A stretch of 8,724 bases of DNA from Acidobacteriota bacterium (GCA_027294185.1 JAPUME010000198.1:1-8724); one strand, 5' to 3'; counted from the stretch's first letter, positions 1-7,406 are shown. Translations and numbers: made by a program. Notes: generated by a model not told the origin, from the sequence alone.

Positions 1-303
1 AGTATCATCCTTGTAAAAGGCAAAGCTGTGCGTGAGGGAGGATTTTCCGTTCCGGCTTACCCAGAGATGGATATCGACTTCATCCTCGAAGACGACAGGC
101 CGGAAAAATTCGCACGACGTCGCCACCCGCGGCCAGCCGATTTTCTGCCCTTTGTGACGGGTCACAATGCTCAAACCCAGAGACCGGAAGAAGGCGTGCT
201 CGGTCTCTTCCATGTAGCGGAACAGGCTCGTGAAGTGAATGATGCCGGCCATATCCGTCTCGGCGAACTCAACACGTCTTTTGGTTCTGAATTCGTAGGC
301 CAT
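1..303 (-). CDS. Acyl-CoA/acyl-ACP thioesterase, YbgC/4HBT hot-dog family (3' end cut by window edge)
   Basis: The 101 visible codons read from ATG at 303 without a stop to base 1, so the C-terminus lies outside the window. The N-terminus carries the hot-dog thioesterase signature VEFAETDMAGIIHF (residues 11-24), followed by LFRYMEETEHAFF. Asp17 sits at the position of the catalytic aspartate of 4HBT/YbgC enzymes. Family members are about 130-150 residues long, so roughly 30-50 residues are missing. They hydrolyse acyl-CoA or acyl-ACP thioesters in the cytoplasm. The gene follows the glycosyltransferase stop by 31 bases and is the last visible member of the operon. No strong Shine-Dalgarno sequence precedes the ATG; a GTG three codons upstream (312) is an alternative start. 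The fold is secure; the substrate is unknown, and product release in a lipid or polyketide pathway is inference from context. Confidence 0.85.
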   Translation of the reverse strand, partial: MAYEFRTKRRVEFAETDMAGIIHFTSLFRYMEETEHAFFRSLGLSIVTRHKGQKIGWPRVATSCEFFRPVVFEDEVDIHLWVSRNGKSSLTHSFAFYKDDT

Positions 304-334
304 TCGCTTTCACTTTATATAATGCGCTGGAAGA

Positions 335-1621
335 TCACGAAATGTATTGTGAATAAATGGCCGCAGTTTCCCTGGCCATTGTTTCCGCGTTAAAAACTTT
401 TTGAACAGCGGCTCTGCCTTTTTGCCCGAGCTCGGCGGCGTAGGCGCGATCTTCGATCAGGCGGCGAAGACCGGCGGCCAGGTCTTCGGCGTTCCCCGGC
501 TCGAAGAGGAGTCCGCCGCCGCTCGTCTCAATAAACTCGGGAAAGGATCCATGCCGCGGCTCGACGACCGGCACACCGTTCGCCCACGCTTCCAGCACGT
601 AGAGACCCTTGGGCGCGGCGTAGGCGGTGGGCACCGAAAGCGCATCCAACCCCTGAATAAAGTCGATTTTCCTCTTGCGGTCAATAGAGCCGATATATTC
701 AAAATCTTCCGCCAGGCCCCATGCGCGGATTCTTGCCTGGAGCTTCTCGAGATAGGGTAGGTTTTCCTTGCCCAGATAACCTGCCACACGCAAGCGGCAG
801 CGCGGCGAATTTTCTGACTGGCGAAGAATGCGAAAAGCATCGACCAGGGTGTGCAGGCCCTTATCGGGGCCGATTCGCGCCATATAGCCGATGGTGAAAT
901 CACCGCCTGGATTCGCTTTCGCCTCGCCGTGTCCATGCAGTTCGAGCCCCGGGTAGACAACGTGGATGCGTTTGCGAGGAACATCCAGAAATCCGGCCAT
1001 ACGGTCGGCGTAGGTACGGCTGGGAGCGATGAAAGCGTCAATGTCTGCGGCCCGCGTTCGTAAGACTTCCAGGGCTTTCCCCCGATAGGGCTCCGGCAGC
1101 CCCTCGAGGAAAACATCTTCGCCCTGCAGGGCGCAGAGAACCGGAACGTTCAGGGAGGATTTGATTTTCCGTGCCAGTCCTGCCAGAAGCGAATTGGTGA
1201 GATGCACCAACTGGGGTTGAGGTTTTCGCCCGAGCCATTCGGTCAGCCGGCGAAGTTCTTTTTGTTGACGGCCCTCTTCCCCCTCAAGCACGGAAAGCGT
1301 GAGCGCGCCGAGCAGGTGGGGGTCGGTGTCAATGGCGAAACGCGAAATCCATCGGAGCAGACCGGGCGCGTCCAGAACTCCGTCGAGCAGGCGCGGCGTG
1401 TGGCGAAACAGAGAGAGCCGTTGTTGCAGATAGACGTTCAGGCCGCCGTAGAATACCTGGTCGAGACTGACATCGTTCTCGTCGGTGCGAATGGGGGTGT
1501 AGAGGGGGACCAAAGTGACATCGTGGCCCTGGCGGATGAGGGTGGCTGCAAGGGTGTTATCCCGCAAGCAGTTCCCGCAATACATCCCCCCAGCCCCGGC
1601 CGTAATGTAGACGATTCTCAT
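335..1621 (-). CDS. GT4-like glycosyltransferase (GT-B fold)
   Basis: The protein has 428 residues and starts at ATG 1621. The frame stays open further into the symporter gene, but MRIVYITAGAGG is the natural first beta-strand and glycine loop of a GT-B fold, and the upstream extension is basic and unlike a family N-terminus. The N-terminal domain carries the Cys pair C15/C18 in MYCGNCLRDN. The C-terminal donor-binding domain begins at FTIGYMARIGPDKGLHTL (about 242-259) and includes PKGLYVLEAWANGVPVVEP (337-355). Such enzymes move a sugar from a nucleotide-sugar donor to a lipid or other acceptor in the cytoplasm. In the usual EX7E motif, Glu344 is present but the first Glu position aligns with Ala336. 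The start lies 14 bases after the symporter stop and has no clear Shine-Dalgarno, so coupling to upstream translation is likely. Donor and acceptor cannot be read from the sequence. Confidence 0.88.
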   Translation of the reverse strand: MRIVYITAGAGGMYCGNCLRDNTLAATLIRQGHDVTLVPLYTPIRTDENDVSLDQVFYGGLNVYLQQRLSLFRHTPRLLDGVLDAPGLLRWISRFAIDTDPHLLGALTLSVLEGEEGRQQKELRRLTEWLGRKPQPQLVHLTNSLLAGLARKIKSSLNVPVLCALQGEDVFLEGLPEPYRGKALEVLRTRAADIDAFIAPSRTYADRMAGFLDVPRKRIHVVYPGLELHGHGEAKANPGGDFTIGYMARIGPDKGLHTLVDAFRILRQSENSPRCRLRVAGYLGKENLPYLEKLQARIRAWGLAEDFEYIGSIDRKRKIDFIQGLDALSVPTAYAAPKGLYVLEAWANGVPVVEPRHGSFPEFIETSGGGLLFEPGNAEDLAAGLRRLIEDRAYAAELGQKGRAAVQKVFNAETMARETAAIYSQYIS

Positions 1622-1635
1622 GGAAAGAGATCGGG

Positions 1636-3165
1636 CTAGGTTTTCACTTCCGCGGCGCTCGGTTTCCCGCCAGGGAAGAACTTCTTCAAAGTGGCATCCG
1701 AAGGAGGCGAGCTCAAAAGGGACCCGACGATCATTCCCACCGCGCTGGCCAGAACGAGGACGGCGACGGGCATGATACCGGTTCCGCCTACCGTGTAGCC
1801 GCGCGTCTCCCAACCCTGAAGGAATAAATAGGTCCAAAAGATTGCCACGGTCAGGACGGAGGAAAGAGCGCCGTATCGCGTGCTCCGCTTCCAAAACAGT
1901 GCCGCCACGATCACCGGAAACAGGCCTGCGAATCCGGCGAAGGACCAAACGGCCAGATTGAAAATGCTTCTCTCGGTAAAAAACGACAACAAGAGCGTGA
2001 TAACTACGATCAGGGAGACAAAGGCGCGACCGAGCCTTACCTGAGTCTTCTCATCCAACCGGTCATGGAATTTATAGTGGATTACGATGTCGTGTGTAAA
2101 CATGGTGCCGGCGGAAAGAAATTGCGAGTCGAGCGAGGACATGGCCGCCGCCAGCACGCCCGCTCCCAGCAGCCCGGCCAGCAGAGGGCTGGCGTGATTT
2201 GAAATCAAAAGGATCAGCACACTGTTCGACCGCGCCCCCTCCAGAAAAGGAATCGCGGGGTCGGCCGTGGCGATCACGCCCAACAACACCGAAGGCAGCC
2301 ATACGGCGGCGATGCAGAACGGATAGAAGACGAGCGTCGTGCGAAAGGTTTCCATCCGCCGCGCCGTGAGCCAGTGCATGAACATGTGTGGGAACATGCC
2401 GACCGAAAGCGGCGTGAACGTGTAGCTGAGAAACAACCAGGGGCTCATGCCCGGGTGAGCGTCTCCATCACCTGCGCGGTGAAGAAGGTGAGGGAATTTT
2501 TCAGCCACCGCGCCCATCGCGGTGCGAAGTCCTCCCAGATCATTGACGACGGCGAAAAAAGCCAGAGCGCCGAGAGTCATGAAGACCAAAGTCTGAAAGG
2601 CATTCGCCCACGCCGTTCCGCGCAAACCGCCCAGAAAAACGTATCCCAGGACGACGCCGGAGATGCCCACCGAACCGATCCACTGCGGCAATCCCTCGGC
2701 GGGTCCGCCCGTCAGATTTTGAATGATGATGCCTCCGGCCATCACCCCGATCAACAAATAGGGAACCAGCAAGGCGATCAACACCGCGAAGAGCAAAAGC
2801 CCCAACCGGTCCGATCCCCATCGCTCGCGGAAGTACTGCACCTGGGTAAGGTATCCGAAACGTTTACCCAGGGCCCAGACCCGGGTCCCCACGAAAAAGA
2901 AGATACAGGGCATGACCAGGGCGGAAATCGAGGCCATGAGGCCGAAAACGCCGATCCCCTCGTGGTAGGCCTCACCGGATGAGCCGAGAATGGCGAACGT
3001 GGTCATGTTAGTGCCGAAAAGCGACATCAACAGAAGAAAGGGGCCAATCGTCCGGCTGGCGACGAAGTAGTCCTCGCCGGTCTTCTTGAGAAGCAGATTG
3101 GCCCAGAATCCCAGACCAAGAACGAGAAGCAGATAGATGATGATGATCAGAAGGGACAGGTTCAT
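1636..3165 (-). CDS. Sodium:solute symporter (SSS family)
   Basis: This is a 509-residue, very hydrophobic protein with about 12-13 predicted membrane spans. It begins NLSLLIIIIYLLLVLGLGFW and is followed by the SSS-type segment TGEDYFVASRTIGPF (29-43). The stretch AAAMSSLDSQFLSAGTMFTHD (339-359) matches the Ser/Asp-containing helix 8 region that forms part of the Na2 site in SSS transporters. Family members couple sodium entry to uptake of pantothenate, monocarboxylates, proline, sugars or similar solutes. The ATG at 3165 shares ATGA with the stop of the DUF3311-like gene. A GGAGGA Shine-Dalgarno (3175-3180) sits nine bases upstream, which fixes this start against the longer open frame that runs to 3480 through the neighbouring genes. 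A small partner protein upstream fits a transporter pair. The substrate is unknown; monocarboxylate or pantothenate-like is a guess from the pairing. Confidence 0.92.
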   Translation of the reverse strand: MNLSLLIIIIYLLLVLGLGFWANLLLKKTGEDYFVASRTIGPFLLLMSLFGTNMTTFAILGSSGEAYHEGIGVFGLMASISALVMPCIFFFVGTRVWALGKRFGYLTQVQYFRERWGSDRLGLLLFAVLIALLVPYLLIGVMAGGIIIQNLTGGPAEGLPQWIGSVGISGVVLGYVFLGGLRGTAWANAFQTLVFMTLGALAFFAVVNDLGGLRTAMGAVAEKFPHLLHRAGDGDAHPGMSPWLFLSYTFTPLSVGMFPHMFMHWLTARRMETFRTTLVFYPFCIAAVWLPSVLLGVIATADPAIPFLEGARSNSVLILLISNHASPLLAGLLGAGVLAAAMSSLDSQFLSAGTMFTHDIVIHYKFHDRLDEKTQVRLGRAFVSLIVVITLLLSFFTERSIFNLAVWSFAGFAGLFPVIVAALFWKRSTRYGALSSVLTVAIFWTYLFLQGWETRGYTVGGTGIMPVAVLVLASAVGMIVGSLLSSPPSDATLKKFFPGGKPSAAEVKT

Positions 3166-3386
3166 TCTTTGCTGTCCTCCCCTTCCTCTCGAACTTGCAA
3201 GTGGTCCGGCCAGGCATTCCGGATCAGCGACAGCAAGAGCAGGGAGGCAGCCACACAGAAACCGAGATGATAGACCAGGCCTACGGGGAGCACGCCGAAA
3301 ACCAGAGTCCCATCGTTCCAGAACCAGAAATCCTGATGGAGAAAGTAAAGGACGATGAGACCGACGTAAGAGAGCGTCTTTTTCAT
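3162..3386 (-). CDS. Small DUF3311-like membrane protein paired with the symporter
   Basis: This 74-residue protein starts at ATG 3386, which overlaps the stop of the preceding flavoprotein gene as ATGA; its own stop overlaps the symporter start in the same way. A GGAGGA Shine-Dalgarno (3397-3402) lies ten bases before the ATG. Two hydrophobic segments (about residues 5-16 and 28-55) flank the aromatic motif HQDFWFWND (17-25); LPVGLVYHLGF and RNAWP follow, and the tail is charged. Short two-helix proteins with this D-F-W-x-W pattern are, as I recall, DUF3311 and are commonly encoded directly before SSS transporters, much as the unrelated YhdT precedes PanF. The likely role is an accessory or small subunit of the symporter, which is inference from adjacency and coupling. 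Longer upstream starts in this frame overlap the flavoprotein gene and are less likely. Confidence 0.82.
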   Translation of the reverse strand: MKKTLSYVGLIVLYFLHQDFWFWNDGTLVFGVLPVGLVYHLGFCVAASLLLLSLIRNAWPDHLQVREEGEDSKE

Positions 3387-4684
3387 GATGCCTGATTCCT
3401 CCGAACTTCGACCGCTGAAATTTTCTTGTCCTCCGGGGGGAGCATTTCGGGAAGGGGGCACATCTGTTCCAGGGATTCAAACAGATCAGACATGTTATCG
3501 GTAAACACGTTACCGACCAGGATGTCGATCATTCTCTTCCGGTGCTGAGGGAATTTCCGGACGAACCGTCCGAAATGGAACTCTCTAGTATAAAAAGCGT
3601 AAATCAGCCTGCGGATTGCCTTCATGCCGGTTGATAGGGTGGACCCGAACCTGGAGAGCTGGCCGGCGGAAAAGTCCCCTTTCTCGAAGGCTTCTCCGAT
3701 CGTGTCTGCGGCAAGCTCGCCCGACTTCAGAGCCAGGAATACGCCGGAGGAATAGATCGGGTCCAGAAAAGAATAGGCGTCACCGACCAGCACCCAACCG
3801 TCTCCGGCGCAGCGAGTGGACTGGAAGGAAAAATCGCTGGTGGTATAGATTTCCGATACTCTTTTCGCCGATTCCAGACGATGTCGGACCCCGGCGCACT
3901 GTTCGATGGATTCATTCAGAGTCGCTTCCGCCTGGCCTGGCCGGGCGAACAGCTTCTCCGGAGGGCCGACAATCCCTGCGCTGACGCGGTTCTCCGGCAG
4001 CGGAATGTACCAGAACCATCCCTCGCCGTCCGGCGTATGGAGAACCAGCGTCGCTCCCTCGTCAATCCCCGGATCGCGCCGGCCGCCTTCGAAGTGGGCG
4101 AAGATCGCCACCTTTTTCAGCCGGGGGTCGGGGTTTCGAATCTTGAGCTTCTTGGAGAGGAATGCATTCAACCCGGTCGCATCGACGATGACCTTCGCGT
4201 AGTGATTCTCGGTTTTTCCTCCGCGGGGTCGGGCGACGACACCCACCGCCTGCGAGCCTTCGAAGAGAACTTCTTCCACATTCATCTCTTCGCGAACGTC
4301 CACGCCATGTTCGCGGGCATTGTTCAACAACATCTCGTCAAACTGGCTGCGCAGCACCTGCCAGGTAACCGAGCTTTCATGCGGGTTGGTCTCGGAGAAA
4401 TAGAAGGGATGCGACTCCTTGCCGGAGGTGGAGACGAACTGCACGGAATGCTTGCGAGGAAAGGCGCTGGCCTTCATCTTGTCGAGCACTCCCAGACGTT
4501 TGAGAGGCCAGTAGGTTTCCGGCATCAGCGATTCGCCGATATGGAAGCGCGGGAAGCGGCTCTTTTCGAGCAACAGCACGCGCAGGCCCTTCTGCGCGAG
4601 CAAGGTGGCCGTTGTTGAGCCGGCAGGGCCGCCGCCCATGACAATAACATCCTGTTTTGGAGCCGCTTCCTGATTCGAGCCCAT
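3383..4684 (-). CDS. FAD-dependent oxidoreductase resembling flavin-dependent halogenases
   Basis: This 433-residue protein is complete. The Rossmann motif VMGGGPAGSTTATLLAQKG (residues 15-33) ends in an acidic residue (LLLEK) that would bind the FAD ribose. It is followed by HIGESLMPE (48-56), the GES motif of the halogenase/geranylgeranyl reductase branch. WFWYIP (223-228) matches the WxWxIP halogenase motif, and FLDPIYSSG (306-314) matches FxxPxxSxG. Lys78 in FPRKHSVQF is a candidate for the catalytic lysine that forms the haloamine in true halogenases. VLVGDAYSFLDP is the usual second FAD-binding region. It probably acts on an aromatic, polyene or carrier-bound substrate with reduced flavin; no flavin reductase is seen here. 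It is shorter than characterised CndH/CmlS-type halogenases, so a hydroxylase or saturating reductase remains possible. The ATG has no nearby Shine-Dalgarno (see 4741-4747). Confidence 0.85.
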   Translation of the reverse strand: MGSNQEAAPKQDVIVMGGGPAGSTTATLLAQKGLRVLLLEKSRFPRFHIGESLMPETYWPLKRLGVLDKMKASAFPRKHSVQFVSTSGKESHPFYFSETNPHESSVTWQVLRSQFDEMLLNNAREHGVDVREEMNVEEVLFEGSQAVGVVARPRGGKTENHYAKVIVDATGLNAFLSKKLKIRNPDPRLKKVAIFAHFEGGRRDPGIDEGATLVLHTPDGEGWFWYIPLPENRVSAGIVGPPEKLFARPGQAEATLNESIEQCAGVRHRLESAKRVSEIYTTSDFSFQSTRCAGDGWVLVGDAYSFLDPIYSSGVFLALKSGELAADTIGEAFEKGDFSAGQLSRFGSTLSTGMKAIRRLIYAFYTREFHFGRFVRKFPQHRKRMIDILVGNVFTDNMSDLFESLEQMCPLPEMLPPEDKKISAVEVRRNQAS

Positions 4685-4728
4685 GGTCGAATTTGACGGT
4701 CCGTTTCGGTCCCCACACCAGGCAGACC

Positions 4729-4738
4729 GAATCGATTC
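4729..4738. repeat. Perfect 10-base palindrome GAATCGATTC
   Basis: The palindrome GAATCGATTC lies immediately downstream, in the direction of transcription, of the isolated AGGAGGA. It could be a half-sized operator, or could sequester the ribosome site in a small hairpin, but 10 bases is short enough to arise by chance. Confidence 0.35.
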
Positions 4739-4740
4739 TA

Positions 4741-4747
4741 TCCTCCT
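4741..4747 (-). promoter_or_regulatory. Strong Shine-Dalgarno-like AGGAGGA far from any standard start codon
   Basis: On the minus strand AGGAGGA is a near-ideal anti-16S match, yet the halogenase ATG is 56 bases away and there is no ATG, GTG or TTG within normal spacing. An in-frame ATT lies about eight bases downstream and would add 17 residues to the flavoprotein. The site may mark a rare non-standard start, a ribosome standby site or chance. Confidence 0.4.
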
Positions 4748-4819
4748 GTGGAATTACGGCTCACTCGAAATTCAGGGACGACGGGAAAAGGGCCGGGCTT
4801 CGGAGGGATGCCGGTTCCG

Positions 4820-6190
4820 TTAAGTGTAACGAGCCCCTCTGTGTTCAGGTTCGAAGAAGTGGGAGAGCATCTCGTCAATCCTCAGCAACCCCGCTCGAGT
4901 CAGCCGGATCTCATCCCCCTTAAGAGTCAGGAGACTTTGCTCTTTGAGGTGTTCGAAAGCCGGCCTGAACTCGGAGAGGATCTCCGCGTCGAATTTCTTG
5001 CGGAAGTAGGCCGCATCCAGCTTCCCCAATTTCATCTGCAGGATCATTTCTCGGATCAGGCGCTGCCTGGGGGTAGCCTTAAGAGCTCGATGGAGGGGCA
5101 GCTCTTTTTTCGCAAGGCTTCTGAGGTAACTTTCGAAGCTGTCCTGGTTTTGAAAATGGACTCCGCCAAGGTGGCTGAAGGAAGCAACTCCGGTTCCGAT
5201 CATATCGGCCCCGTGCCAGAGACTGTCGCGATAGACGAAGCGGGCGTGGTTCGACTTCTTGGCAAGCGTGTAGGCGCTTGAGATTTGGTATCCGGCGTTT
5301 TCCAACTCCGTAAAGGCATGATCCACCCAGGCGCGCTTGGTTTCCCAGTTTGCAACGGGTGAAGAATTGCCTGTCGCCTTCATATCCTGCGAAAAGACCG
5401 TGTTGAAGGGCAGCTCCATCTGGTAGATGGTCACATTGTCGGCGTCCAACTCGATTGCCTGTTGGGTGCAGTTTCGCCAATTCTCCCAGGTTTCTCCCAC
5501 CATTCCGGCGATCAGATCGATATTGATCTGGGGGAATCCCACCTGCCGGGCCCACTCGTAAGCCCGAAACACTTCCGCTGAGAGGTGGGCGCGGCCGTTT
5601 TCACGGAGGACTTCGTCATTGAAGTTTTCTATTCCCAGACTCAATCGTGTGATGCCGATCGATTTGAGCGTTTTCAGTTTGTCGAGTGTCAGCGTGCCGG
5701 GTTCACATTCAAAAGTGACTTCTTCGGCATCGTCCCAGCCGATGTGACGCCGCAGCCGTTCGACGAGGAAGCGAAGTTGCCGCGAGCTGAGGAAAGAGGG
5801 AGTTCCGCCACCGAAGTAGACGAATCGAAACCGTCTGGAAGCAATGGCCGGAAGAGAGCTGTAAAGTTTCACTTCCCTTGCCAGAGCCTCGACGTAGGAT
5901 TCCACGTCGCTCGCGTTCTTATCCGTGTAAACCCGGAAATAGCAGAACTTGCATTGCTTTCGGCAAAAGGGAAGGTGGAGATAGAGTCCCAGAGGCGTAT
6001 CGGTTTGCGGCGGCCGGTTCAGCACTTCGTGGACCTGGGGAAGGTTCGAGTCCTTCCAAAGTGAAAACGGCGGGTAGTTTGAGACGAAGTAGCTTCCGAC
6101 CTCGGTAGTTCCCGAAGACGAGGCCGGGTTCACCCCCGCAGATTTGCTGGGGTGACCGTTCTGGTTAATGATGGGTAATTCGCCAGCCAT
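4820..6190 (-). CDS. HemN-like radical SAM protein (coproporphyrinogen III oxidase family)
   Basis: The protein has 456 residues from ATG 6190. A TTG at 6217 would add nine residues and overlap the upstream gene; ATG is preferred, with AAAGG about 14 bases before it. A 69-residue N-terminal segment precedes YLHLPFCRKQCKFCYF (70-85), the CX3CX2C [4Fe-4S]/SAM motif with C76, C80 and C83. Next come FGGGTPSF (126-133), RLSLGIENFNDEVL (182-195), NIDLIAGM (223-230) and a full HemN C-terminal domain (IGTGVASFSHLGG, HFQNQDSF, then a winged-helix-like tail). Length, N-terminal extension and C-terminus resemble E. coli HemN more than HemW, but the fourth Cys of HemN's CX3CX2CXC is Phe85. Relatives include decarboxylases, heme chaperones, methyltransferases and cyclopropanases. 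No heme genes are visible, so a role in modifying a specialised product is plausible but unproven. Confidence 0.88.
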   Translation of the reverse strand: MAGELPIINQNGHPSKSAGVNPASSSGTTEVGSYFVSNYPPFSLWKDSNLPQVHEVLNRPPQTDTPLGLYLHLPFCRKQCKFCYFRVYTDKNASDVESYVEALAREVKLYSSLPAIASRRFRFVYFGGGTPSFLSSRQLRFLVERLRRHIGWDDAEEVTFECEPGTLTLDKLKTLKSIGITRLSLGIENFNDEVLRENGRAHLSAEVFRAYEWARQVGFPQINIDLIAGMVGETWENWRNCTQQAIELDADNVTIYQMELPFNTVFSQDMKATGNSSPVANWETKRAWVDHAFTELENAGYQISSAYTLAKKSNHARFVYRDSLWHGADMIGTGVASFSHLGGVHFQNQDSFESYLRSLAKKELPLHRALKATPRQRLIREMILQMKLGKLDAAYFRKKFDAEILSEFRPAFEHLKEQSLLTLKGDEIRLTRAGLLRIDEMLSHFFEPEHRGARYT

Positions 6191-6200
6191 AATGAGATTA

Positions 6201-7406
6201 TCAACCTTTCGACCCAAAACAGTAAAGCTGTCCGTCCCGGGACCCGACGACCAGACGTCCGCTTGCCGCCGCGGGAGAGGCGATCAATCCGCCTCCTGCG
6301 GTGAAGCTCCACTGCAATTGTCCGGTTTCGATATGGAGCGCGTAAAGATTGCCGTCGTGGGAGCCGACGAACAGAGTGTCCCCCGATACGAGGGGTGAGG
6401 AATCAACACGTCCCTTGGCCCGAAAAGTCCAGAGTTCTTCTCCAGTGCGCCGGTCGAGAGCGTGGACCACTCTGTCGCGGCCACCCAAAATCATGATTTT
6501 TTCCGTGAGCGCGGCGGAGGAGTAAAAGGGAAACCGCCTCTCGGAATATTCGTACTGCCAGACGGGTTTTTCCTGCTTCCAGTTGATGCAATAGACCTGA
6601 TTGCCGAAGGTGCCGACAAAGAGCCGGTCGCCGTCAAGCGCCGGGGTGGCTCCCATGTAGTCGCCGATCTCGAAGCGGCTCACCTCGCGCCCGCTCGAAA
6701 CATCCAGAATCCGCACGTACCCATCGCATCCGGTTACCAGGACCTTTCCATCGATGATGGCGGGGCTGGCATGCACTCTGCCTTCCGTCTGGAATTTCCA
6801 CAGAAGGGCGCCGTCACGGCTGCTGAGGGCGTAGAGATTGCTGTCGTAGGAGCCGAAAAGGATTTGTCCTCCCGTGCAGCTGGGTGAGGACATGATTTCC
6901 GCCTCCGTCTGAAACTTCCAGCGGAGTTTTCCGGTTGCGGCTTCCAGCGCGTAAAGGGCGCCTTCCTCATCGCCGAAATAGACGCTCCCCTCTGAAACGC
7001 AGGGCGAGGAGCTGATTCCGGTCCCGGCCTGGAATTTCCATTTCCCCTTTCCCGTCTGAAGATCGACGGCGTGAAACGTGCCGTCGAGGGCGCCGACGAA
7101 GACCGTGCCCCGAGAGATGGCCGCAGATGATTCGATGGCCTCGCCCGCGTCATAACTCCATTGAAGATCAAGCGGCAGCGGCAGCCGTTCCCGAGTCACG
7201 CCGGTTCTTTCGGGGTTCCCGCGAAACATCGGCCACTCGTGAAGGGCCGCGCCCGGACCGGGCGGTTCCCTCAACGCAGCGAGGGCCGGGCTGTGGGAAT
7301 CAGGACGTCCCGTCAGAACCAGGATTCCTGCCCCTACGATCAACGCCAGGAGGATCGTAAGCGCTGCCCTCTTGATGTTCGGAATCTTGACCACGGGAAA
7401 AATCAA
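6201..7406 (-). CDS. Membrane-anchored PQQ-like (BamB-type) beta-propeller protein
   Basis: The protein has 401 residues from a TTG start at 7406. The start is supported by GAAAGGG (7411-7417) at short spacing and by TTGA coupling to the dehydrogenase stop; GTG at 7394 is the fallback. Lys/Arg residues at 7-13 precede one hydrophobic span (about 14-32), predicting a cytoplasmic N-terminus and a periplasmic body. WPMFRGNPERTG (58-69) is the usual entry motif of these propellers. Eight repeats of about 40 residues follow, each with an S-S/S-P strand, a FGxxDGxLYAL-type turn and TGK-xx-WxF (beginning near 92, 131, 171, 211, 251, 295, 334 and 375). This gives an eight-bladed propeller of BamB type. 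No catalytic segments of methanol or glucose quinoprotein dehydrogenases are evident, so a scaffolding or binding role is more likely than redox catalysis. Its stop lies 10 bases before the radical SAM start. Confidence 0.9.
   Translation of the reverse strand: MIFPVVKIPNIKRAALTILLALIVGAGILVLTGRPDSHSPALAALREPPGPGAALHEWPMFRGNPERTGVTRERLPLPLDLQWSYDAGEAIESSAAISRGTVFVGALDGTFHAVDLQTGKGKWKFQAGTGISSSPCVSEGSVYFGDEEGALYALEAATGKLRWKFQTEAEIMSSPSCTGGQILFGSYDSNLYALSSRDGALLWKFQTEGRVHASPAIIDGKVLVTGCDGYVRILDVSSGREVSRFEIGDYMGATPALDGDRLFVGTFGNQVYCINWKQEKPVWQYEYSERRFPFYSSAALTEKIMILGGRDRVVHALDRRTGEELWTFRAKGRVDSSPLVSGDTLFVGSHDGNLYALHIETGQLQWSFTAGGGLIASPAAASGRLVVGSRDGQLYCFGSKG

Larger units (their letters stand above)
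4685..4819 (-). other. 135-base intergenic gap, leader of the halogenase-like gene
   Basis: This is the longest gene-free stretch in a block where the other junctions overlap or are separated by 10-60 bases. It contains an isolated AGGAGGA (4741-4747), a perfect 10-base palindrome (4729-4738) and a short CGGTCC direct repeat (4697-4702 and 4707-4712). I see no convincing -35/-10 pair, T-tracted hairpin or recognisable riboswitch. It could hold an internal promoter or a translational control element, but the sequence alone does not prove either. Confidence 0.5.

Noticed and set aside
1622..1948. N-terminal extension of the glycosyltransferase frame into the symporter gene
   Set aside because: The extension is Arg/Gly-rich, overlaps the conserved symporter C-terminal region, and lies before the natural MRIVYITAG start of the fold.
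2374..2982. 202-codon plus-strand open frame opposite the symporter
   Set aside because: The product is highly polar and low in complexity (His, Gln, Arg, Asp), as expected from the antisense of a membrane protein.
3166..3480. N-terminal extension of the symporter frame through the DUF3311-like gene
   Set aside because: ATG 3165 has a well-spaced GGAGGA and an ATGA overlap, and the extension is polar without similarity to transporter N-termini.
3881..4618. 245-codon plus-strand open frame opposite the flavoprotein
   Set aside because: The minus frame has full FAD and halogenase-type motifs; the plus product shows no domain and mirrors codon bias.
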